Origin: Helicobacter pylori PMSS1 | GTDB taxonomy: Bacteria > Campylobacterota > Campylobacteria > Campylobacterales > Arcobacteraceae | Direction: 5' to 3' | DNA: 34,378 nt | Assembly: GCA_945883785.1 (NCBI GenBank) | Contig: CAMCYD010000009.1 | Span: 1 to 34,378, forward strand | Shown here: piece after piece, positions 1 to 5,650 of the stretch | Layout of the letters: every line of letters starts with the position of its first letter | How positions within the stretch are numbered: position 1 is the first letter of the stretch | Translations under genes and position numbers: made by a program | The notes under the pieces: generated by a model | Databases searched by the model: none | The model's input: the letters and a program-made list of their open reading frames with translations, nothing else | What the model was told of the DNA's origin: nothing

Positions 1-62
1 TCACTTATTTATATATTTATTGTACCAAAATAATTGCTACTAATGGCTTAAATAAGGTGTTT

Positions 63-129
63 GTGGAGGAAAATAGCGGGGAATCTTGAAAAGATTGTTG
101 TGAGTTTATTTCCGACAGGCTCCTAGCAC
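63..129 (+). promoter_or_regulatory. Structured 5' leader with anti-Shine-Dalgarno (possible cis-regulatory RNA)
   Basis: The leader of the ankyrin lipoprotein gene can fold. GTG (63-65) pairs with CAC (127-129), AGGA (67-70) with TCCT (121-124), and AATCTT (82-87) with AAGATT (91-96) around a GAA loop. The segment CTCCT (120-124) is also an exact complement of the Shine-Dalgarno AGGAG (140-144). It can therefore pair either upstream, leaving the ribosome site free, or with the ribosome site itself. This is the architecture of a riboswitch or thermosensor, but no known class is recognised and no ligand can be proposed. Confidence 0.35.
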
Positions 130-152
130 AAATTAAATAAGGAGACAAGAGA

Positions 153-707
153 ATGAAGAATTATTTCTTTAAAAGTATTGGGGTATTGTCGTTGGTATTG
201 TTTTTAGGAGGATGCGGCGCAGCTAACCAAGCTTTGCATCTACCAGCTGCTAAAGGAGATTTAATTGCAATCCAACAAGAGTTAGCAAAAGGTGCCGATA
301 TTAATGTAAAAGATGCTGCAGATCAAACACCGTTAATGTATGCTTCCGAAACAGGAAGATTAGAAATTGTGAAATATTTGGTTGAAAATGGTGCAGATGT
401 CAATGCAAAATCATTTAATAAAATTACAAGAGGAACAGCACTTATTTATGCAAGTTCAAATAATAGAGTTGATGTTATGAATTATCTTTTAGATCATGGT
501 GCAAATATCAATGAAACAACTGATCCTATGGAAGAAAGTTCACTTTTTTGGACAGTAGCAAAAGGGTATGCTGAAGGAACTGAGCTTTTATTAAAAAGAG
601 GGATAATGGTAAATCTTAAAAATAAAAAAGGTGAAACAGCTCTTGATATAGGAAGAAAACTCAATAGAACCCAACTTGTTAATCTTATAGAGCAGTATAA
701 AAAGTAA
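153..707 (+). CDS. Ankyrin-repeat lipoprotein
   Basis: A 184-residue protein with a lipoprotein signal peptide: a short K-containing n-region, a hydrophobic stretch and the lipobox LGGC ending at Cys 21, so it should be lipidated and sorted to the inner or outer membrane. The rest is built of ankyrin repeats, recognisable from TPLMYASETGRLEIVKYLVE followed by NGADVNAK, then TALIYASSNNRVDVMNYLLD with HGANINE, and a more degenerate C-terminal pair. Ankyrin repeats bind other proteins; the partner cannot be read from the sequence. The ATG is preceded by a strong AAGGAGA at 139-145 in a leader that may fold over it. The gene is convergent with ywbE, and a hairpin without a T-run (GGGC 717-720 with GCCC) lies between them. 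The gene appears monocistronic. Confidence 0.88.
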   Translation: MKNYFFKSIGVLSLVLFLGGCGAANQALHLPAAKGDLIAIQQELAKGADINVKDAADQTPLMYASETGRLEIVKYLVENGADVNAKSFNKITRGTALIYASSNNRVDVMNYLLDHGANINETTDPMEESSLFWTVAKGYAEGTELLLKRGIMVNLKNKKGETALDIGRKLNRTQLVNLIEQYKK

Positions 708-754
708 TTAGAAATAGGGCGAGGAGTAGAGTAATAATCCTACGGCCCAATTCC

Positions 755-946
755 CTAAAGCACTTCTTGGACTCTCCCAACTGCACCACTTTCAAGTCTC
801 ACTTTTATTCCGTGGGGATGGCTAGGTGAGTTTGTAAGGATATTTTTTACGATACCAGAAGTGAGTTTTCCACTTCGTTGATCCTCTTTTAAAACAATAT
901 TTACACGTGATCCTATTTTTATGTTTATTCTATTTTTTCCATTCAT
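755..946 (-). CDS. ywbE: YwbE family protein (DUF2196)
   Basis: A 63-residue protein matching the small YwbE family from memory: IKIGSRVNIVLKEDQRSGKL near the N-terminus, then the signature LTNSPSHPHGIKVRLESG and GRVQEVL at the end. The family is widespread, basic and predicted to form a small beta-rich fold; its function is not established. Its ATG overlaps the TGA of the upstream ribbon-helix-helix-like gene in an ATGA arrangement, so the two are probably translationally coupled. It is the last gene of the leftward cluster that starts near 2044. Length is normal for the family. Confidence 0.85.
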   Translation of the reverse strand: MNGKNRINIKIGSRVNIVLKEDQRSGKLTSGIVKNILTNSPSHPHGIKVRLESGAVGRVQEVL

Positions 947-1146
947 AGTTCAACCCCATCCCAAAACTCATCATAATCTAAATTTGTATTGTGATTCTCA
1001 TCACCTTGTTTTTTATGAAGATTATTGAAGTATTGCTCAAGTGCTTCATTGATGATTGTATTTGGATTTTTATGGAGCATTTGAGAATATACTTCTAAAT
1101 TTTCCATATTGGTAGCAGTTAGTTCTATTTTTTCGATATTTTCCAT
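943..1146 (-). CDS. Small ribbon-helix-helix-like protein
   Basis: A 67-residue protein. A short strand-like start (IEKIELTATNMENLEVY) is followed by a helix-turn-helix pair ending NPNTIINEALEQYFNNL, the pattern of a ribbon-helix-helix (Arc/MetJ/CopG-like) DNA-binding unit. The tail is acidic (DYDEFWDGVEL), as often seen in antitoxins. It resembles the 80-residue protein at 2513-2755, which has SIEEIINEAIISYLD at the equivalent place, so the two may be paralogues on the two arms of this locus. Its stop overlaps the ywbE start by 4 nt. It could autoregulate through the 16-bp motif at 2100-2115; that is inference. Confidence 0.6.
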   Translation of the reverse strand: MENIEKIELTATNMENLEVYSQMLHKNPNTIINEALEQYFNNLHKKQGDENHNTNLDYDEFWDGVEL

Positions 1147-1149
1147 TAA

Positions 1150-1275
1150 CTATGATTCCTCATTCTTTTTATCTAGCTTATTTGCATAAAAGTTTCCAAA
1201 GAAAGCAAGAGCGATAACCACAATAGCTATTATTGAAAAGCTTATGAGTTCATTTAAAAGTGCATCATCTATCAT
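1150..1275 (-). CDS. 41-residue membrane protein
   Basis: A short reading frame of 41 codons plus stop lies directly upstream of the ribbon-helix-helix-like gene, separated from it by 3 nt. The product starts MIDDALLNELISF, has one hydrophobic segment (IIAIVVIALAFFG) and ends with a charged tail (NKLDKKNEES). It is a probable single-pass membrane protein with a short acidic N-terminus. Support comes from tight spacing in a run of same-strand genes and a clean membrane-protein composition; no family is recognised. Confidence 0.5.
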   Translation of the reverse strand: MIDDALLNELISFSIIAIVVIALAFFGNFYANKLDKKNEES

Positions 1276-1412
1276 TTGGTATCCATTGTAATTTTTTAGG
1301 GAAGGATACATTGTAAAAACTTTATCTTTTATTTATAGCTTTGACACAACCTAATCCAAGCTATTAATGAGATAGTTTTGGATATTGAAGAGTTTTGAAC
1401 GAATAATAAGAT

Positions 1413-1694
1413 TTACTCATCATCTGAATTGCCCCAGCTAGAATCACAAGAGCTGTCATTATCCCAAAAACTTTTAGTGCAGTAATCATCATCATTATAA
1501 TTTGCATCTCCACCACCACCTGAAGAATTAGGACTACTGCCACTACTCCCAAACAAAAATGAAACAGTACCAATAAGTAAAATAAACCAAAACAAAGCAC
1601 TCCAACCTCTACTTTGTTGGTAATTATCATTTATAAACTTAGCCAAATAAAGCCAAGCAACAAAACCCACAAAGATATGGATAAGTGTTTCCAT
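1413..1694 (-). CDS. Small membrane protein with Gly/Ser/Asp-rich tail
   Basis: A 93-residue protein with two hydrophobic segments (about residues 5-20 and 31-49) and a low-complexity tail rich in Gly, Ser, Asn and Asp that contains two Cys. The tail pattern (SSGGGGDANYNDDDY) resembles that of small uncharacterised membrane proteins with disordered acidic ends. Its start lies 2 nt from the stop of the upstream gene (1697-2044), so the two are almost certainly co-transcribed. Another frame across the same DNA (1364-1630) is open but lacks the spacing and composition of a real gene. Function unknown. Confidence 0.6.
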   Translation of the reverse strand: METLIHIFVGFVAWLYLAKFINDNYQQSRGWSALFWFILLIGTVSFLFGSSGSSPNSSGGGGDANYNDDDYCTKSFWDNDSSCDSSWGNSDDE

Positions 1695-1696
1695 TG

Positions 1697-2044
1697 CTAC
1701 TCCTCACACTTATGAGCCATAACCATCAAGCCATCATCTCTTACGAACTCATACTCTTTTACTGTCCAATTTTGGTTATTGACAAGGAACTTTTCAGTGC
1801 TTCCGAAGTTCTTTTGGTTTGAGATGCACTCTAAAGATTTTCCATTGTTAAAGATTCTAATACTATCAATGGCATATCTATATTGAACATAAGGAAACAG
1901 TGTAAAAGTATAAGTGAAGAGTAAAAGTGTAAATGTTAAAAAAGTGTACTTTCTTTTCTCTTTCTTTTTATCTAATGAGATGAGTGCAACTAGTACTACT
2001 AGAGATGTGATTATTGTAAGTTTTATATCAAAGAATTGAAACAT
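1697..2044 (-). CDS. Small membrane protein with extracytoplasmic domain
   Basis: A 115-residue protein when started at the ATG at 2044, which has AAGGAAAA 8 nt upstream; a longer frame to 2098 has no ribosome site. Two hydrophobic helices (about residues 8-24 and 34-52) flank a Lys-rich loop, KKKEKRK, that should face the cytoplasm. The remaining 60 or so residues would be outside and contain two Cys (in SLECIS and HKCEE) that could pair. It is the first gene of the leftward cluster, and a copy of the 16-bp motif lies 55 bp upstream. No family recognised. Confidence 0.6.
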   Translation of the reverse strand: MFQFFDIKLTIITSLVVLVALISLDKKKEKRKYTFLTFTLLLFTYTFTLFPYVQYRYAIDSIRIFNNGKSLECISNQKNFGSTEKFLVNNQNWTVKEYEFVRDDGLMVMAHKCEE

Positions 2045-2099
2045 TGTGTTTTCCTTTTGGTTTGGTTTTGTTTTATAGTGAAAGTGTAAAACAACCATT

Positions 2100-2115
2100 C
2101 GAATACCCTCTTTCG
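2100..2115. promoter_or_regulatory. 16-bp CGAA...TTCG motif, copy 1
   Basis: CGAATACCCTCTTTCG. An imperfect palindrome with CGAA and TTCG ends, 55 bp upstream of the first gene of the leftward cluster (start 2044). Related copies are at 2180-2195 and 5267-5282, each also a short distance upstream of a transcription unit. It is a probable operator for a shared regulator; the local ribbon-helix-helix-like proteins are candidates. Confidence 0.5.
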
Positions 2116-2179
2116 TTTTGATTTAAAAACTATTTAAAATATGGAGATTTTGAAAATATAAAGTCTTAGATGCTCCTTA

Positions 2180-2195
2180 CGAAAAACCCTATTCG
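2180..2195. promoter_or_regulatory. 16-bp CGAA...TTCG motif, copy 2
   Basis: CGAAAAACCCTATTCG, 49 bp upstream of the ATG at 2245 that opens the rightward cluster. It matches the complement of copy 3 at 14 of 16 positions. It sits in the divergent intergenic region 64 bp from copy 1, so both operons could answer to one regulator. Confidence 0.5.
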
Positions 2196-2244
2196 TTAGT
2201 TATTTGTAAAGTTTCAATAGAGAGAAACAATGCTGGAGGGGACT

Positions 2245-2526
2245 ATGACACAAGCTGAAAAGTTAGAAAGGTTACAAATTATTATTGGTATACAAACAAA
2301 GATGAAACGGAGCACATTTTACTATTTACTTATTTCTATTGGATTATCTTTATGGTTTATGTTTTTAGAGTACCCAGATTTTCTATCTTATCTTCCTATT
2401 GGTGTTGTCACTTTTACATATGTTGGGTTTATGGGCTATCTTTACAACAATGCTAGAGTATCCCTAGAAGAAACATACCAACAATACCAAGAGGTAGAAG
2501 AAGGGGATAGTGATGGGGAATACTAA
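2245..2526 (+). CDS. Small two-helix membrane protein
   Basis: A 93-residue protein started at the ATG at 2245, which follows GGAGGGG at 2235-2241; an earlier in-frame ATG at 2230 has a weaker ribosome site. An N-terminal amphipathic helix (TQAEKLERLQIIIGIQTK) precedes two hydrophobic segments (FYYLLISIGLSLWFMFL and YLPIGVVTFTYVGFMGYL). The C-terminus is acidic and coiled (EETYQQYQEVEEGDSDGEY). It is the first gene of the rightward cluster and overlaps the next gene by 14 nt. No family recognised. Confidence 0.6.
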   Translation: MTQAEKLERLQIIIGIQTKMKRSTFYYLLISIGLSLWFMFLEYPDFLSYLPIGVVTFTYVGFMGYLYNNARVSLEETYQQYQEVEEGDSDGEY

Positions 2527-2755
2527 AAAAAGAGGTAAAAAACGAAGTGATATTGTGAAAACTATAAAAGGTGAAAAGCCTCTAAAAGTGATAGTAAATC
2601 TATCATGTGAACAAAAAGCAAAATTAGATGATTTACAAAAAGAGCTTCATCTCTCAATAGAAGAGATTATAAATGAAGCAATTATCTCCTATCTTGATAT
2701 GAAACAATATAAAAACCTATGGGAAAATGGAGATAAAAATGATGACACGAAATAA
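2513..2755 (+). CDS. Small ribbon-helix-helix-like protein, second copy
   Basis: An 80-residue protein. I prefer the ATG at 2513, a few nt after AAGGGG; a GTG at 2510 is also possible. The N-terminus is strongly basic (GNTKKRGKKRSDIVKTIKG). It is followed by a strand-helix-helix core, PLKVIVNLSCEQKAKLDDLQ then LSIEEIINEAIISYLD, fitting a ribbon-helix-helix fold, and a charged tail (LWENGDKNDDTK). It resembles the 67-residue protein at 943-1146. The gene overlaps both neighbours, implying translational coupling. A DNA-binding regulator or antitoxin role is likely but not shown. Confidence 0.55.
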   Translation: MGNTKKRGKKRSDIVKTIKGEKPLKVIVNLSCEQKAKLDDLQKELHLSIEEIINEAIISYLDMKQYKNLWENGDKNDDTK

Positions 2756-2939
2756 TCTAAAAAGCTTATTTATGCTCTTTGTGTTTTTTTATTCATCTGG
2801 TATCTATTTGATAATAAACTACACAAATTATGAAGAGTTAGCAGGTGGATTATTGCTTCTTAGTTTTGGGATAATTTTTAGCTACGATAAATTTGTGCTA
2901 GATTCTAAGATGATAAAAACATTCGCTGATTATATTTAA
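2739..2939 (+). CDS. Small two-helix membrane protein
   Basis: A 66-residue protein from the ATG at 2739, which has GGAG 6 nt upstream; an in-frame ATG at 2727 would add four residues. Two hydrophobic segments (LKSLFMLFVFFYSSGIYLII and LAGGLLLLSFGIIF) are linked by NYTNYEE, and the C-terminus (DKFVLDSKMIKTFADYI) should be cytoplasmic. It overlaps the end of the preceding gene and is followed 29 nt later by the NYN nuclease gene. No family recognised. Confidence 0.5.
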   Translation: MMTRNNLKSLFMLFVFFYSSGIYLIINYTNYEELAGGLLLLSFGIIFSYDKFVLDSKMIKTFADYI

Positions 2940-2968
2940 AAAACAATAGATTCAAAAAGGAAAATAAG

Positions 2969-3850
2969 ATGATTTTAGAAATAGTTGTAAGTGCAATTGT
3001 GATTGCGCTAGTTTATATTGTAGTAAAGATGAAAAGAAAAAAGCTAGAGGAAGAAAATTCTAAAAATCTTCTACAACCAAAAACACTTCTTATATGGGAT
3101 GTTGAAAATTACTCTATTCGTTACTTTGATACTTTATTTGAAAAGATTAAAAAAACTCCTTTGGTTGTATTTGCATCAACCAATAGAGATCTTTTATATT
3201 TTGAAAAACTTATTATCGAAAAATTTGGTTTTATCTATATGCGAGCAAAAAGAACTGAGATTGCAGATGATGTATTGATGCAATATGCACTTCATAATAA
3301 AGAGAAATATGAATCATTTATTTTTTTAACAAGTGATAGTGACTTTGTACCTTGTATTCAAGAACTACTTGAGTTGAAGAAAAAAGTTACTCTATTTACC
3401 CTAAGTATCAAAAATCAAAGAATGCTAACAATGCTTAATCAAACAGATCCAAATCTAAAGATATCACCACTTAATATTAGTAAACCTTTATGGAAAAAGA
3501 AAAAAGTAACTAATGAGATAAAACCACCAAAAGTAAAACCAAAAGTAAAACCAATCTATCCACAATGTTCAATTTGCAATAAAATGACCAGAAAAATGGC
3601 AATAACAAATTTAGATGAAGCACCTGTTTGTATTACTTGTATTAATTTATTTGTAAAAAGATTTCCCATAAGACAAAGAATTGGTAGTAGAGCCGTTTTA
3701 TATACACAGTTCAAAAATGAGTATCAAAATGATATGAAAAGATTTGGATTTTATGATATTGAAAAATATGTCACAAAAAATACCCCTTCTAATCAACAAA
3801 ATGAAGAGCTTATAAACAAAGGAGAGATTAATGACGCCAGAACAAATTGA
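2969..3850 (+). CDS. Membrane-anchored NYN-domain nuclease with C-terminal zinc-binding region
   Basis: A 293-residue protein with three parts. Residues 3-20 form one hydrophobic helix followed by the basic stretch KMKRKK, so the body is cytoplasmic. Residues 39-150 are a NYN (PIN-like) RNase domain: LLIWDVENYS carries the first Asp/Asn pair (D44, N47), TEIADDVLMQYAL the second acidic patch (D100, D101), and FLTSDSDF the third (D123, D125). All expected metal ligands are present. After a Lys/Pro-rich linker, C200/C203 and C221/C224 form a probable zinc ribbon. NYN domains cleave RNA in several processing and defence proteins; the membrane anchor suggests activity at the membrane together with the small membrane proteins around it. 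AAGGA precedes the ATG. The gene overlaps the next by 20 nt. Confidence 0.8.
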   Translation: MILEIVVSAIVIALVYIVVKMKRKKLEEENSKNLLQPKTLLIWDVENYSIRYFDTLFEKIKKTPLVVFASTNRDLLYFEKLIIEKFGFIYMRAKRTEIADDVLMQYALHNKEKYESFIFLTSDSDFVPCIQELLELKKKVTLFTLSIKNQRMLTMLNQTDPNLKISPLNISKPLWKKKKVTNEIKPPKVKPKVKPIYPQCSICNKMTRKMAITNLDEAPVCITCINLFVKRFPIRQRIGSRAVLYTQFKNEYQNDMKRFGFYDIEKYVTKNTPSNQQNEELINKGEINDARTN

Positions 3851-4118
3851 AAAACACTTAGCCTATTTGAATCGAGATTTTTATGAAGGGTTTCCATTTC
3901 AAGGAAAAGATGTAGTTGAATTGAAAAGTTTCAAAGAGAATTCTAAAGTGTTACTTCAATCTTTACAAACCAATCTAGCTCTCGTGGAGAATGATACACT
4001 TCAAGCAATAGTGGTAAAACCAGATTTTTATTTTGAACTACTAAGAGCTTGGAACTATGTTGATGATTTGGAAGTGTGCAAGATACTAAAAAATAGAGGT
4101 ATCGATGAAATGTGTTAG
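3831..4118 (+). CDS. Hypothetical protein, partner of NYN nuclease
   Basis: A 95-residue soluble, mostly helical protein with AAGGAG just before its ATG and a 20-nt overlap with the nuclease gene, so it is probably translated with it. It contains EIKSFKE-like helices and the segment QAIVVKPDFYFELLRAWNYV, reminiscent of small antitoxin-like proteins, but no family is recognised. The position next to a predicted RNase makes an inhibitor or adaptor role possible; this rests on context only. Confidence 0.55.
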   Translation: MTPEQIEKHLAYLNRDFYEGFPFQGKDVVELKSFKENSKVLLQSLQTNLALVENDTLQAIVVKPDFYFELLRAWNYVDDLEVCKILKNRGIDEMC

Positions 4119-4269
4119 AAATATGATGATAATTTATGGGATTGCTACTGCATATTTGGTTTTTATTGAAGCCTATGGAGCAATTATCCCAATTGTGATA
4201 TCTGTATTGGTAACTCACAACTATGTCGAAAATGAGAAATTTAGAGAGAAAATAAACCATTGGATTTAA
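4105..4269 (+). CDS. 54-residue membrane protein
   Basis: A short frame starting at an ATG inside the end of the preceding gene and ending inside the start of the next, so it overlaps both. The product MKCVRNMMIIYGIATAYLVF continues with a second hydrophobic stretch (AIIPIVISVLVTH) and a charged end (ENEKFREKINHWI). Tight overlap on both sides and two clear membrane segments support it. Function unknown. Confidence 0.5.
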   Translation: MKCVRNMMIIYGIATAYLVFIEAYGAIIPIVISVLVTHNYVENEKFREKINHWI

Positions 4270-4628
4270 AAAGATTATCTTTAGAGATTATTGCTCTTTC
4301 AGTATCATTTTTAATTTTAGTTGCTATTTTCCTATTTTTTAGTGGTTTATCATTTGTTATAGTTTATTTTTTATCCTATATGGTAGAAATTGTAGTTGAA
4401 TATCTCTTTTATTTTGAATTTAAAGGACAAGAAAAACTGATAGTTTCTCTTTTTAGTGCATCTTTACTATTAAACTTACACCTTAAAAAATTCAATAGAA
4501 AAATCGATGGTGAATTAAAGAGCAAAGAGGAATCACTTTTTAAAATATTAAGATTGGTATTGTTGTATAGCCCATTTGTTGGGGCTTTTTGTGGGGTGAG
4601 TTGTTATAGTTTGGGGGTCTTCCAATAA
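4260..4628 (+). CDS. Membrane protein, last gene of the NYN cluster
   Basis: A 122-residue protein that starts at a TTG (4260); no ATG is available nearby, and a purine-rich AGAGAAA lies upstream. It has about three or four hydrophobic segments: ALSVSFLILVAIFLFFSG, FVIVYFLSYMVEIVVEYLFYF, IVSLFSASLLLNL and LVLLYSPFVGAFCGVSCYS. It overlaps the preceding small gene by 10 nt. It is convergent with the coiled-coil gene at 4656-5201. No family recognised. Confidence 0.5.
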   Translation: MDLKRLSLEIIALSVSFLILVAIFLFFSGLSFVIVYFLSYMVEIVVEYLFYFEFKGQEKLIVSLFSASLLLNLHLKKFNRKIDGELKSKEESLFKILRLVLLYSPFVGAFCGVSCYSLGVFQ

Positions 4629-4655
4629 AATATTATATCTATATGCTCTCAAATA

Positions 4656-5201
4656 CTACTTAAAGATTCTCAAATTCATCGCTATCTCCATCTTCACAAT
4701 AATCATCCATAAATTTATCCAAATATTTTTTGGTTTTTTATCTTTTGGATTTTTTTGAGAAAAATGGGGCTTTTTTGTTTGTTTTTTTGGCTTTACAGGT
4801 TTAACAGGTTTGGATGTTTGAGCATCCTCTTTTGCCGTAACTGTAACAATTACATTATCAACAACTTTAATAAAATGATTGTTATGAGTATAAGTACCAT
4901 TTCCAAGTTTTGTGACACTTTTTTTAAATTCATCACTAATTATCTCTTTATGAAGTTTTTCCATATCAATTTTTAAAACTCTCTCAATATATCTTACAAT
5001 AGCATGTTCTGAGATGATGATATCACTTGAAGCAGTTTGGAGCTTTGCAAGTTCAGCTTTATAGTTTTTAATTTGCTGCGCTTTGGTAGAGATATTCATC
5101 TGAATATCACTTATATCATTATTGTATCGTTTAATATCCTCTTCGATCTTTGCGATTTGCACTTGAATCGCTTTTATTCGTGAGCTATTGAGATTTGCCA
5201 T
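4656..5201 (-). CDS. Coiled-coil protein with probable C-terminal frameshift
   Basis: A 181-residue frame. Residues 5-55 are a coiled coil (IQVQIAKIEEDIKRYNND and the following heptads). A compact domain follows (SEHAIVRYIERVLKIDMEKL ... THNNHFIKVVDNVIVTVTAK), similar in pattern to short domains of phage and plasmid proteins. Then comes a Lys/Pro-rich linker. The last residues (NIWINLWMIIVKMEIAMN) look wrong. One extra A in the A6 run complementary to about 4725-4731 would instead give KYLDKFMDDYCEDGDSDEF followed by ENL and a stop at 4660, an acidic tail typical of this locus. This suggests an indel, a sequencing error or slippage. AAGGA precedes the ATG. The third 16-bp motif is 65 bp upstream. 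Confidence 0.65.
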   Translation of the reverse strand: MANLNSSRIKAIQVQIAKIEEDIKRYNNDISDIQMNISTKAQQIKNYKAELAKLQTASSDIIISEHAIVRYIERVLKIDMEKLHKEIISDEFKKSVTKLGNGTYTHNNHFIKVVDNVIVTVTAKEDAQTSKPVKPVKPKKQTKKPHFSQKNPKDKKPKNIWINLWMIIVKMEIAMNLRIFK

Positions 5202-5266
5202 TTTTCTATCCTTTTTTGAAAGTCTCAGTGAACAGTTTTTATTAATTGAACTATAAATTATTTACT

Positions 5267-5282
5267 CGAAGAGGGTATTTCG
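5267..5282. promoter_or_regulatory. 16-bp CGAA...TTCG motif, copy 3
   Basis: CGAAGAGGGTATTTCG on this strand; its complement CGAAATACCCTCTTCG matches copy 2 at 14 of 16 positions. It lies 65 bp upstream of the leftward coiled-coil gene, ties that gene to the two divergent operons, and marks the right edge of the cluster. Confidence 0.5.
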
Positions 5283-5413
5283 CGAATTGAATTAAAATAG
5301 AAATTTTGTAAATGAGGACTTTTAAAAACGAAATTTCAGATGCGGTAAGTTCTTATACAATTGAATAATGCAAATAAAACAGTGCAAGAAAGGATAAAAA
5401 GAGGTTTATGCGC

Positions 5414-5444
5414 AATATTACATACTAAGCTAGTATGTAATATT
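5414..5444. repeat. Perfect 14-bp inverted repeat with 3-nt loop
   Basis: AATATTACATACTA, loop AGC, TAGTATGTAATATT. Every base of the 14-bp arms pairs. No T-run follows on either strand, so it is not a normal Rho-independent terminator. A dimeric operator or a cruciform-forming site is more likely. Confidence 0.7.
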
Positions 5445-5602
5445 AGTAAGGTTTAAAAAAGTGGTTCAAAGTATTATAAAATTGAGGTTCGCAAGATATA
5501 TAAGTTTTTTAGTTATTTTAAAATCTGGTTAGCACTAAGCGGGAACTGGATTAAACGAGCTAGTTTGATAAGATATGTTACCTAATAAAAAGATTATTAT
5601 AA

Positions 5603-5641
5603 TTATAGTAATATACATTACCGTAACGAAAATTACTATAA
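5603..5641. promoter_or_regulatory. Inverted repeat before the ATPase gene
   Basis: TTATAGTAAT (5603-5612) and ATTACTATAA (5632-5641) are exact inverted copies separated by 19 bp, ending at the ribosome site of the ATPase gene. The spacing suits a dimeric repressor covering promoter and ribosome site. Confidence 0.4.
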
Positions 5642-5650
5642 AGAGTGAAT

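Larger units (their letters stand above)
5202..5650. other. Intergenic region with motif copy and two dyads
   Basis: No gene longer than about 20 codons is convincing here. The region holds the third 16-bp motif, a 31-bp perfect palindrome at 5414-5444 and a 10-bp inverted repeat at 5603-5641 just before the ATPase ribosome site. It is the border between the NYN cluster and the ATPase gene. Confidence 0.6.

Noticed and set aside
1364-1630. 88-codon frame overlapping the 93-residue membrane protein gene
   Set aside because: It is mostly a shadow of the better frame at 1413-1694, which has coupled spacing to its upstream gene and a normal membrane-protein composition.
4569-4590. AGCCC/GGGCT hairpin followed by TTTTT, looking like a Rho-independent terminator
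   Set aside because: It lies inside the coding region of the last membrane gene of the NYN cluster; a short 5-bp stem followed by T residues is easily produced by chance in AT-rich coding DNA.
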